Below the pieces are notes generated by a model. It made no database searches. It was not told where the DNA came from and saw only the letters and a program-made list of their open reading frames with translations. A program made the position numbers and the translations under genes. From Gamarada debralockiae (Eukaryota > Ascomycota > Leotiomycetes > Helotiales > Hyphodiscaceae), in contig NXFV01001939.1 of the NCBI GenBank assembly GCA_002803225.1, positions 37,666-101,665 on the forward strand: a stretch of DNA of 64,000 nt, read 5' to 3'. How positions within the stretch are numbered: position 1 is the first letter of the stretch; each line of letters starts with the position of its first letter. This document shows positions 10,914 to 21,544 of this stretch, in pieces.

Positions 10914-12163
10914 AGAACGATAACTTTGTAATACGGCGAAACGAAATTAGTATGATAGGAGGAAGAGTGGAGGGCTGAGTAACGGTAGATGATGGTATGC
11001 CGCCTTGTACTATTCAGCGACGCTTTATACCCTTTGATTCAATGCTGGCCTTTCGCTTAGCTCATGATTGACGGCTGTGTTGTGAGAATTGGTTTGCTTT
11101 TGCGGAAGAAGAGATAATAGATTGTTTTTTTCTTATAGCCCCCGTGCCCTGAGCTATCGTTGATACAGTGATGAAATCGATAGAATCGGGCTTGTGGGGC
11201 AGGAATTAGGGGCCCAGATCAAAGTCACCTCCCAGCCACCTTTGAGCACGTGATCGACCCCCTTTCCGTCACGAAAATCCTCGCGCATCCCAGGACTTCG
11301 AAGAGTCTTCTACGTACTCGGATTATCATGTACCTAATCATCCCCCGCAAATTTTCGTCTTCGAATTGCAGAAGTTCTCTTAGTCATGAACCCAGCATTC
11401 ACCTGTCAGAAAAGGGAACAGCAGGCGAAGCCCGTCTGAAAACGGGGTATCTCGCAAAGTTACATCAATGTTGGTGAGGCAGAATTTTCGTTCACGATGA
11501 CTTCATCCGAACAACGATCCGAGGTATCCGAGAAATATCAAAACTCAGGGTAGGCAAGCCTCCCCCCAATAGAGGTGTACGTTCGACCACTCCATTGGTA
11601 CAAGATTTCGGGTCCGCGCTTCGAAGAGTATCTGGGGCTGAAGTGGTCCAAGCTCGACGCTGTGGTCATTGAAGCTTTATGCGCCCGTTACCACATTTGG
11701 AAGGGCATGGCTGCTTCCAGGGTCTTCGGGTGCAGAGCATCGCGCCTAATGATTGGATGTCATATTACACAAAAGTTATTGAGCCTTTGTAAGTACAGGA
11801 CTTTTATAGAGGGCGCTTATGAAATTTGCCCAAAGTGGAAGACGACGAGGTACAGAGATTGAGATCGCTTAAGTGAGACAAAATGGGACCAGTGTCGTTA
11901 ATATCAATATCTCCTATGGTACAAAGGGACGATGATCAATAAGGGGTTGAGTAATTTGAGGCTCTTTCGCAGCAAGGCAGACTTCAGTGGTTCGAGTGTC
12001 TGCTTAAAGAGGTGTGATGGCCTCGTTGTCTGCGGAACCCCTTTCATATTCCTCCCCATCCTTTGAAAATTCACGTCGACCAGCACGGGTGAAGCTTCTA
12101 CTCTTTTAACACACGTGTTTAAGATCTTTCATCCTCAGAAGACCAGTCCTCTATTCGTCAACA
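10914..12163. other. intergenic, no gene seen
   Basis: 1.25 kb. A CACGTG at 11247-11252 and another at 12112-12117, the latter 46 bp before the next start codon, are the only recognisable motifs. Open frames of 75-95 codons here lack splice partners or family features. Confidence 0.45.
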
Positions 12164-13153
12164 ATGACTTCGAAGACACTCTTTTCCCTTGTCACTCCCC
12201 TTCTTCTTCTCCTCCTCCCCCCACCCGCCCACTCCTGGCTCGCGACCGAATACATCGATGTCGTAGCCAGCACGTATCCTGATGGCTTCGCCTATACTCA
12301 AACAGTCTTCGCCGTACCAACTGCGGCCGTAACACCCTACTCGACAACGACATCCACAGATGACAACAGCGGTGACCAGCTGACTCGCGTTAAATTATTT
12401 CTTTCTGGATCCAATCTTCCCGTCTCCATCCTATCAGCCACGATTGACACGAACACATTTTTGATCTCAACGATATACTATGCGCCTGCTACAATCACAG
12501 CACCACCTACTTGTACTGGGACGAAGTTTTCTTATGGTAAGTGCTATGCTTGACTGTTAGAAAAGTGCAGTGGAAAGCTGCTGACGAGCCCTAGTTACGC
12601 CCGTCCCTGTTGATCCTCCAACGCTAATGCTCCAACCTCCCAACAGCGTCGCCGTCACCTCGTCCACCGCCTACATGACAACTACGTTCTTCACAAATGC
12701 AGACGGACAAACAACATTCTCCTCCGCTTGGTCGGAGATCGACTATTACTTACAGACCGGGCAAGTGCTCCCTATGCTTCCGGCGGATACAAACACTATG
12801 TTGAACTTTTGTCAAGGTGAGGGATTGCTTTGGTTCCAAGAGTACCTCAAAATCTTTCTGGTGGTCGTAGAGAAGATAAAACGGTGGGCTGATTGAATCG
12901 ATGCACAGATCCTCGAGGCTGCTACTTCGGCAACGGCGCTGGATGTACAGTTTCCGCTGGCGGGGTCTCGGGTATCATTAGTAAGTTGACGGAGAGTAAT
13001 AGGCCGCCTGCTGCTGCTACGTCGACTTCGAAGACGAGTGCAATTGGCAAGGCAAATGCTGCGGGGCGGCTGGCTCCTGCCGGCAGAGAGGGTTGGTGGG
13101 TTTGCGTCGTGGTCAGCCTTGCGGGGTTGTTTGGAGCTATGATAGTGTTGTAA
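12164..13153 (+). CDS. secreted, membrane- or GPI-anchored Ser/Thr-rich protein
   Basis: Three exons: 12164..12536, 12595..12816 and 12909..13153. Introns of 58 and 92 bp keep frame, and the first has a CTGAC branch point. The 279-residue product has a strong signal peptide (residues 1-24, a run of leucines then PPPAHSWLA). A Thr/Ser-rich ectodomain follows, with scattered Cys (TCTGTKFSYG, FCQ, CYFGNGAGC). A terminal hydrophobic segment, WWVCVVVSLAGLFGAMIVL, could be a membrane anchor or GPI signal. It is probably a cell-surface protein of unknown function. The gene at 17129-17875 is a secreted Cys-bearing protein of similar style but not clearly a paralogue. Confidence 0.8.
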
Positions 13154-14119
13154 GAAGCTTGAAAAGATACGGGAGTGAAAGAATATGTGGAAACAGGTCA
13201 GCGATTGCGGCGAGAACAAAGAGTTTGATTGCAGGACTTTTCTTTTCGAAAGCTTCTTATGCAAGTAAATGTAAGGCATGTGTACGATCGGAAGGTATGG
13301 GATGTTGGCCCTATGATCAAATCAATTATAATCGAAGACTCCCTGAAATCACTTTTTCGAACACAAAGTCAACAAGAAAGCTCACCTATCTCATTCTCAA
13401 TCTCCTACACTACACCCGAATCCAGTACAGCAAAGTCGCAAATGCACACTGAATACTCAAATTGGCAATACCAAATAACTCCATGCTAATTTTTCCTCGT
13501 GCTGGTCCTGTTCTAGCCTCCGGACATGAGCAACTGCCACTTTTACCTGAACTGAGTGAGCATGCCTGAGCAGAGAGTGAGTACAGTCTGAGCTATCCTG
13601 AGCTGTGGCCAGAGCATCCTGAGCACGCCCTCAGGGAGGCAGGCAGATGTTAGCGCGGTAGATTTTTCAAGCCACTTGAGATCGCAACGTTATCTCATCG
13701 ACATTGCGATGTGCAACACCGAAAACGGAGTAAAAGCGGCTGTGGCTATCATGTGACAATCTACAACGTATAACCACGTCTTCAGCCCCTCTTGGGTTTC
13801 TCGCATCTTAAGTTCGAGAACGGCTTGTCAAGTCTGATCGAAAGAACAAAGCCGGGCGTATGAATGAATATGAGGACAAGGCTGGAAGCGCGCGCATCAT
13901 GGGGCAAGTGGCACTAGGAAGAGGCTGACGGAGTTCGGCCTAATTTTAGCCAGCCCTTTGGTTTTAAGCACAGCCTTCCGCAGGCCAGAAACTCGCGTCC
14001 AGTTGACAAAGTTCCAAGCAAGAATTCGTTGAACCCAAGCCGACGGAAACTAGATAGTGATTCTCTGCGTTTTTCGGCAAGGAATCTTTACCGGTTCGGG
14101 CCACCTTTTTGCAGACACA
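13154..14119. other. intergenic with TGAGC-rich stretch
   Basis: Nearly 1 kb with no gene recognised. It includes the TGAGC direct-repeat patch at 13527-13626. Confidence 0.4.
13527..13626. repeat. degenerate TGAGC direct repeats
   Basis: Six TGAGC pentamers occur within 100 bp, four of them as CTGAGC or CCTGAGC, at irregular spacing. This is low-complexity, slippage-like sequence; no function is implied. Confidence 0.5.
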
Positions 14120-16159
14120 ATGTCATCCCTCTGCATCCATTGCAGAAGGATTCCTCGAGAATTCTTCAAAGTATATGAAGAGCGGGAAATCTGGGAACGA
14201 GAGGAGTCACCGCCCTTCGACTGCCCCGAACCATATATTTTTAAGCATCACCCCTCTCATACGTCTCTGATCGCTGCCGCATCAGAAGGTTGTCTACTGT
14301 GTAGTCTGATCTTAAAGAGCGATGTGATTATGACTTATGAAAGCGATGGGATGGCCCGCCAGTTCTGTGGCGATGGAATTGTGTCTTTCCGATGCGGTGC
14401 CCCGTACGACCCAGAAACAATTAGTGTGCGTTGCGGGTCAGCAGAGTTAGCCAGGCTGCTCTTCAGTATCGTCCCAGAAAGGTGGGGTGAGTCCCCAGAC
14501 TAATTCTTGCGGAGGTCTACTAAACCTTTCGCAGATGCTAGTGCCAAAGCCAGATCAGATGTCGAGGTCGTCAAAACGTGGCTCAAGACTTGCGATGAAA
14601 GTCACCCAAACTGCCAACCACCGAGGCAAGCCTTCTTGCCCACCCGCCTCCTAGATTTGGGTCCGGTTGATGTGGATCAAGTCCCTCGGATTCAGTTCGA
14701 GACAAATCTGGAGAGTCACAATATTGACTATGTTGCCTTGAGCTACTGCTGGGGAACTAGCATGCCGGAGCATGTCAAGACAACAACACAAAATATCGAG
14801 GACCGTTTCAGGAAAGGATTTTCTGTAGAAAACTGCCCCCGGACCATCAAGTACGCATTCAACTTCACTCGAGCGCTCGGCTTGCGGTATATATGGATTG
14901 ATGTACTATGCATATTGCAGGATTCCGAACGAGATTGGACCACCCAATCTACAAAAATGGGGATCGTGTATTCATCAGCCTACTGCACTCTCGCTGCTTC
15001 CGCTTCCACAGACACGAACTCCGGGCTTCCCTCCTACAACTTTACGAGTATGTTAGATAGCAACAACGTCATCTTGAGATTTGGATCCAATGATAATGGG
15101 AAACTAGAGAGGATCTGCGTCAGCGTCCGCAGCTGGAACCGCACAGAAGATGCTCAAATGGCTAATGACCCTTTGCAGAACCGCGGGTGGACACTTCAAG
15201 AGCGACATCTTTCTCGCCGCGTCGTCCACTTCTCACACGAGAACCTCTTTTGGGAGTGTAAACAGGCCCGCTCTTCCACACGTCTACCGTGGTGCGCTTG
15301 GTCCCCCTTGACGAGAACGAATCGGCGGCTCTTCGATGGTGATAAAGCAACTCTCCGAGAGCACTTAGATGGAGGAGGCTGGCAACGCCTTGTCTGTGAC
15401 TATTCCAAAAGGGCTCTTACCTACAAGAGGGACAAATTTTACGCAATCGCTGGTTTGGTCGAGACTGTGGACACTGTCCTTGCATGCGATGACCAATATC
15501 TGGCAGGACTGTGGAGGAGTACGCTCCCAGTTTCACTCTGTTGGAAGAGTTCCCTCTGTACCACCTCGGATGGCCAGCTCACCGCAAGGCTCAGAGCACC
15601 GTCATGGTCTTGGGCATCATTGAATTGCCCCATCTATATTGGCGGCGAACCTATGAGCCTTCGTCGGTTTTGCACCACAGTGGTCGGTGCTCGAACTACC
15701 GCATCCCATGATACAAATCTAGGGTTGAAATATAAGGGCTGGGTGAGACTGAAGGGACCCCTGAAGAGAGTGTTCCTCTGTGCCTCGCCTCTTGACCAAC
15801 ACTTCTTAGATGCGAATCCCGACCTCAATTATAACTCCGAGTTGTTTGAAATGGAAGGAGATAAACAATGCATCGGAACCGCGATTGTGGACGTCTGTCC
15901 AGACCATAATATCAGATATCAGGAGATCTTCTGTCTGGCTGTCGCTAGCGACACTCGGCGCGTTTGCGTGGACGACCTTCAGAGTGGTCTGTTCAGCGAG
16001 GGTGATGTTGAGGATAATGAGTCAATCCCGAACAATATGGTCTCCATCGTCCTTGCTCCGACCGGCAGAGCTGGAGAGTATCGTCGTGTAGGGTTGAGTG
16101 AGTACATGTTGGAATCTAAGTTCGACGGCTGCGAGGAGTCGGTGGTCACAATTGTCTGA
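14120..16159 (+). CDS. HET-domain protein (second copy)
   Basis: Two exons, 14120..14486 and 14535..16159, with a 48-bp intron (GTGAGT donor) that is the only one keeping frame. The product is 663 residues. The HET domain lies at about 187-345: DYVALSYCWGTSMPEH, then RALGLRYIWIDVLCILQDS, then NRGWTLQERHLSRRVVHFS. The C-terminal APSWSWASLNCPI follows near 479. The N-terminus has a CIHC...GCLLCSL cysteine pattern like that of the first HET gene. It is predicted to take part in non-self recognition or programmed cell death. It is clearly a different subfamily member from the gene at 2538, not a recent tandem duplicate. Confidence 0.9.
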
Positions 16160-17128
16160 GGGGTGGGATGAACAAGGATTGGCAAACAGAATCTCATTTT
16201 GACATTGTCGACGATCTCTTTCAAGTATCCTGGTTGATACTTCGTTAATCTCCAGCAGAACTTACAAATTGCCGTCTGGCAAGCTCCTTCCTCGTGCCTC
16301 CTACTGTACCAGTAGAACCGAACTAATAAACCGAAAAGGTCAATTAAGGCAAATTAATGACTAGTTTGACTATAACAAGAGAGGTAGGATGAGGAAGAGA
16401 GCTGTATACACGTAGTAGGGTTAGAATCGATATTGAGCCCCTGGCATCTCCAAGCCCCCTTTGACAGTTCGCTTAATCTCACACCGGAAACACAACTCCC
16501 ATTCAAACGTGTCCTATGCCATCCATGAAAAGCCTAGCAGAGCATGGAATTGCTAATGAGAGATGACTGCAGTACTTATCATAATCGACGAACAGTCGAA
16601 CCCTTCATGATTCTTGCATTCATGTGGATAAGTTATGCCGACATCGAGGTGCCAAACTGCTCACCCACAATTTCCACGTCATGTCCAGAAGTGGTGAAGC
16701 CGAACGGCACTAACTCAAAGCTACAACGAACTCTCTTGCGGAGCAGTTTAGGAGAAAGATTGATTCCCGATAGAATTGTCATTCCAAGGCAATTTCTCAC
16801 AATCCCTCTCAAAACCTAATCTTGTAAGCGGTTGGTAACTAGCTTTATCTCAGATGTTCAATGAAAAGCCTGACTTGAAGGGCCTCTTCCAGTTTCAGTC
16901 GGCGATTCAGAGAGGCCACAACTTCCGCTCAAGGTGCACAGGAGTCGACTTTTCTCATAGCACATTTGCACAGGTTGGTGGGAATGCCGGTTGGGGCTGA
17001 GATGCAACGCTCTTAATTCTTTGCCAATATCCAAACGCTCCAAAGCGCTCCAGAATCCAACGCACACACATCACTCCACCATCAGCCATTCAACCGGTTT
17101 CTTTACGTGCCATCAATAGTCTCAAGTC
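16160..17128. other. intergenic, no gene seen
   Basis: Convergent interval between the HET gene and a minus-strand secreted-protein gene. No conserved frame recognised. Confidence 0.4.
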
Positions 17129-17875
17129 TCAACTATAGCAAAAACCGCTTCCATCCTCGGGCCAACGATCACTATAGTATATTCCACTAACCAAGTCCTT
17201 AACCACTAGATCAATGCCATCCACCGTACCCGTAAACGGCACACTAAACAGCTCACAATTGCCGAAACCCGGATCGGTAGGGGCGCGGAAAGAGTAGCTG
17301 AGGCATGATGAGGTGGTGACGGTGCCGTTGGTAATAGTGATTGTGCTTGTGGTATTTTCGCAGGCTGTTTGGCAGGCTAGGGGCGTGAGGGCGTAGAGGT
17401 CTGTGATTGTGTAGTCGAGTATTAGGGTTGAGGGGAGGCCTTGGAAGTTGCAATCTAGAGGATGCGTTAGCATTCAATTTGTTTGTTGTTAATTTAATTT
17501 TTAATTTTTAATTTTTTGGGGTTGCGGAAAGGAGCGGATTTCAAGCCCAGGAAGGCGAAGAGAAGAGCATGACATACCAGGAATAGCGGTCTTGGAGGCG
17601 ATGTAAGATGAAGAACTTGACGTGCTCGTCGTTGTAATAGGAAGCGTGGAGGTTGGACTTGTTGTAAATGGTGAGCCAGAGATGGCTATGGAAGTTGAGC
17701 TTGAGCTTGAACTCGTAGCCTTGTGCTCTCTGACTACCAAGGTTGGGGTTGGGTATCGAATGATCGGCTCAGTGACCAGCGACAAGGTGAAGACTGGATC
17801 AACTGCTGGTGCTGCCGCCGAGAGAAGGAAGAGGAGGAAGAAAAGGAATATTGATAGAGGGTTTGCTAAAACCAT
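17129..17875 (-). CDS. secreted Ser/Thr-rich, Cys-containing protein
   Basis: Two exons, 17578..17875 and 17129..17454, joined across a 123-bp intron whose donor is GTATGT. The product is 207 residues. A long hydrophobic signal peptide (MVLANPLSIFLFFLLFLLSA) leads into a Ser/Thr-rich linker, then a C-terminal domain with Cys at CNFQG, CQTACENTT, CLSYSF, CELF and the terminal GFCYS. This spacing resembles small PAN/apple-like or other disulphide-stabilised fungal extracellular modules, but I do not recognise a family. It is probably a wall or secreted protein. Confidence 0.78.
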
Positions 17876-18444
17876 TTTGAAGTTTGATTAGAGATATAGA
17901 GATAGTGTTGTTGAATTGGGAGGCTGGTGTAACGATGGAATGAGATCTAGGAAGCGAAGACGATCGCGCTCAAAATCGCTTGAGATTATGCAGCGCGTTC
18001 GAGTGAATACACACTGAGAATTTCGAGAAAGTAATTTAAAAGAAGGTTGATGACGTGCCGTCTCACGTCAGATCAGAGGCCGGGTAGATTGCGGCATACA
18101 GGCTGATGTTTCAATACGAGGGCGTTTCAACTCTTGGCCATTTTCGACACAAGAGCATAGTAATCAGAGCCAAAGATTCTCCCGAGGAATGCGGGGTACT
18201 AACCCTGCATAGAGCAAATATGCACAGAACAATAAGTTTATTCAATTTATCTCCTAACTTCTTGAGACATATCACCGACTGCAACATGACAGACTCCTTT
18301 TTTAGCCGTCTCCAAAAATAGACATACACCCACTTGGGCGAGGATTGAGAGCCAAGAAGCTCATTGAATACGATACAACATTCTCTTAATCATACCACAC
18401 TAACAAGATCGGGTAGAGTGCTTAACCCCATCCAGGACACTGGT
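17876..18444. other. intergenic, no gene seen
   Basis: About 570 bp between two minus-strand genes. No conserved frame recognised. Confidence 0.4.
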
Positions 18445-20039
18445 TCATCGAGTCTCGGCCGCAGCCGCCGCTGAAGCAATCTGCGTTAAAACAGCGTGCT
18501 CAGCCGCCAATTCTGGTCTCCTCTCCGAATTCGTCCTATCCTCCAGAGGACTTTGCATGCTCAGCCTCCTCTCGCCATGTGGCTCTACCGCAGCTCTCAA
18601 CCCAGGATCTAGATTCTCCGGCACCCCAGCAGCGGAGCTAGCGTACCCATTCTCACCACCCTGTGTCTGTCCCTGCACACCCACAAATGGCGCCATTCCA
18701 TCCAACTCCCCTTCCTTGACGTCTTTCCAGCTGCATTTCGCATGTTTCTTCGTACACGCACTGCAAGCTGTCAAATGTTTCGTGCACTCAAATTTCAGTC
18801 TTCGACATCTGTCACAAGGCGGATAAATCGGATCACCTCGTGCCAGCTTCTCAATCTTCGCTGCCATCAGGACCCGATACTGGCCTTCGGTCCCATCATC
18901 TGACGAAGCAATAGGATGCGACATACGGCGCGCATCAGCATCTGGATGAGGATTGTTGAACGTGTGGTGAAAAGCGGGTGATTCGGAGGTTGGGAGACGG
19001 GAAGCTTTGGGACGTGGTTGTGCTGCATTCGAAGGGCGGCGAGACGAGGACAGGAATTGTTCGAGGAGTTCTTGCTGCAGTTTCGCTGCTTCTCCGTTGA
19101 CTGGCGCTGGCGATCTAGAGCTAATAGTAGAAAATGGTTGTGGTGAGAAGGTGCGCGATTCGTCATTTGGTGCGCCAACTGGTTGCTCGGGGGCTTTGCG
19201 CGCCATGACGGCTGTCTTTCGCCCTTTGAGATGGTAATTCAACTGTCGTGCTTTGCTCGCTACAGCGTCAGCTTTCTTGATCAACATGGCCAGACGGGTT
19301 TCCAAAATATTGAGGGTTGCAAGTTCAGCTGATTCATCTTCAGCGATCGGCTGAGTGGGAATCATCCGCTCGGGAGCTCCAGACATGATGAGTCTGTAAT
19401 CATCTTCGGATATTTCGACGTGGCCTCCTTTCATCCAGAACCGACAGGCCTTGGTGCCATGACTTGAATCGCTGAGGCTGAACTCCGTTGGGTTGGAGCG
19501 GGCAAATGTGACGATGTCCAGCCAGGTGACCGGTGATTGCTCTATAGCAAACGAAGTTTGAAGAACCTTAATAGGCCCATCGAAGAGCTTCTCGAAGGAT
19601 TTCAGGAGGAGAGGTCCGACGAGCTTTGCACCAAGGTTGGCTGCCAGACTCTCGTGACGTTGAAGAACGCCTGTATATATTAGAAATAAGTCCGTATATA
19701 TAACAAGGAAAAATCACTTGAAGCAAAGAGGTGCAGATAAGAGAACGGCAAAAAGTAATCCATGGAAATCATAGGAAGATATCAAAACCAACCTTCATAA
19801 TCATCAATCATCCCCAACACATCCGCAAAAGTCTCCGAATCTCCCTCGATCAACCTAAGTCTCTCATCCCTCGCTTTTATCAAATAATTAATCTGCGTCA
19901 CGTTTGCTGCCCCAGCACCAACTCCCACTCCCATCCCGTGACCCATTGGTGGATGCGGGATCTGTCGAGGGGCGGCAGCATCATCAATGGGACTACGCTT
20001 CCGCTTTATTGCTCCGGCTTCTAGATTTGGGGATTCCAT
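18445..20039 (-). CDS. Zn(II)2Cys6 protein with C-terminal zinc cluster
   Basis: Two exons, 19793..20039 and 18445..19670, with a 122-bp intron keeping frame. The product is 490 residues. The binuclear cluster is at about 367-396: CDRCRRLKFEC, then CSACTKKHAKC, fitting C-x2-C-x6-C-x7-C-x2-C-x6-C. It sits in the C-terminal third, whereas most fungal Zn2Cys6 regulators carry it at the N-terminus. No fungal-specific transcription factor domain follows. The N-terminal half contains a conserved-looking helical region (residues 82-200, FARSNPTEFSLSD, KACRFWMKGGHVEIS). It is probably a DNA-binding regulator. It is divergent from LSM7 across 526 bp. Confidence 0.85.
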
Positions 20040-20565
20040 GTTCTAGTATAATTCCTCCAGGAACTAGAGGATCGATTTGGATGTGTTTTTAAGATGGGAT
20101 GAAACTGTGACGTTGAGTCAGTCAAAGGCAGATCTCGGAGCGGGGGCGGCGGAACCAACCTTCCTTCTCTCTTGCACCCTTAATCCCGCGTGCAACGGGC
20201 GTAATTTTAAGACGACAGCGTGGCCTTTCGTCTGAAGTCCACTGTCACCTAGACCGACAGCTCTGACGAATGTTTTGACGAATAGAGCGCAGTGGGCGGA
20301 AAGAGTTGTTGATGCGAGGAGGAAAGCAAGGCGGACGCGAACCTTCCGCGGCGGCAACTCTTAATTTCAAACTGCTTCCTCGGCAATTCCTCGGTTCCTG
20401 GTCTCCACGTGATCCTCTCATCCCTCCCGCCCACTAATCCCATTCCATACTAGTTCAATATTGCTCGTCAAGCTCCTCAGCCTCATGCCCACCCACTCCC
20501 TCTCTTGAGCCAGCGCGTCAACAACAAACCCCACACGCTCCTTAAAATTCTAAAGTGAAGGAGAA
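20040..20565. promoter_or_regulatory. divergent promoter region between Zn2Cys6 gene and LSM7
   Basis: 526 bp between two opposed start codons. It has a CACGTG at 20406-20411. Pyrimidine-rich sequence just before 20566 fits an LSM7 leader. Confidence 0.45.
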
Positions 20566-21149
20566 ATGGCAGATCGAGGCCAACACAGAGGCGGCGGACG
20601 CGGTGGTGGACGAGGCGATTCTCGAGGCGGAGGCAGAGGCGGACGAGGTGGTGGGGAGGGACGAGGTGGAAGAGGTGGTGCGACAGCGAGTGGAGAACGT
20701 CCGAAGAAGGAGAATATTTTGGATTTGGGGAAGTATATGGATAAGAGGATTGTTGTGAAGTTTACAGGTGGACGGGAAGGTATGTTTGCCTCTCTTTTGG
20801 TTTGGATTTGAGGTTTTGGGAGGGAGAGGTTGATGGAGAGACATGGATGAGGGGAGTGGGTTTGTGGATGCGTGCTAATTGTGCTGGATGTAGTGAACGG
20901 CTTGCTGAAGGGTTATGATGCATTGATGAACTTAGTGCTGGATGAAGTGCAGGAAGTTCTACGAGGTATGCACGGCCTCATCACCCGCCATCCCCAATGC
21001 TAACGTCTTTCGAACCTACAGATGACGAAGGCAACACCTCCTCCCGCTCTCTTGGTCTCGTCGTCGCAAGAGGAACGTTGTTGGTATTGGTCAGCCCCGT
21101 GGATGGCAGCGAAGAAATCGCGAATCCCTTCGTACAAGCTGAGGAATGA
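20566..21149 (+). CDS. LSM7: U6 snRNA-associated Sm-like protein LSm7
   Basis: Three exons: 20566..20779, 20894..20965 and 21022..21149, giving 137 residues. LSm7 is part of the LSm2-8 ring (U6 snRNP, nucleus) and the LSm1-7 ring (mRNA decay, cytoplasm). Sm1 is KKENILDLGKYMDKRIVVKF, followed by GGREVNGLLKGYDALMNLVL. Sm2 is LGLVVARGTLLVLVSP. A Gly/Arg-rich extension (residues 6-40, GGGRGGGRGDSRGG and similar) precedes the Sm fold and is longer than in yeast Lsm7. Such RGG tracts are common arginine-methylation and RNA-binding sites. Identity is secure. Confidence 0.95.
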
Positions 21150-21544
21150 GTGGCCAATGGAATATTTGAGGCGCAAAACAATTCGACTTGCTCCGATGAA
21201 GTGAAGCGGGTGCTCATACACTGAGAATGGCATGCATAACCTAGCTACAGAGAGCGTGGCTTTGGATCTGGGAGGAATACCATAGGAAAGCGGGCATATT
21301 GACCAGCTACACAACCTGCGAACAAAGGCAATGCAGAAGAATCGAAGTCACCATGACAATTCAACACATTATCAAAAGGAATGTGGATATTTTTAAGTGT
21401 TTTTATTGCATTACATCTAACCAATCATCGCGAACGAATTCCATGCGATCCCCCACAGCCCTATTTAACCAACCACCTCAACTTGCACCAATCTCAGTGC
21501 TATTTGTAGTCCCGTCTCCACCCACATACCATCAGTATTCAACA
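21150..21544. other. convergent intergenic, 3' regions
   Basis: 395 bp between the LSM7 stop and the PAN3 stop. It should hold both terminators; no motif singled out. Confidence 0.4.
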
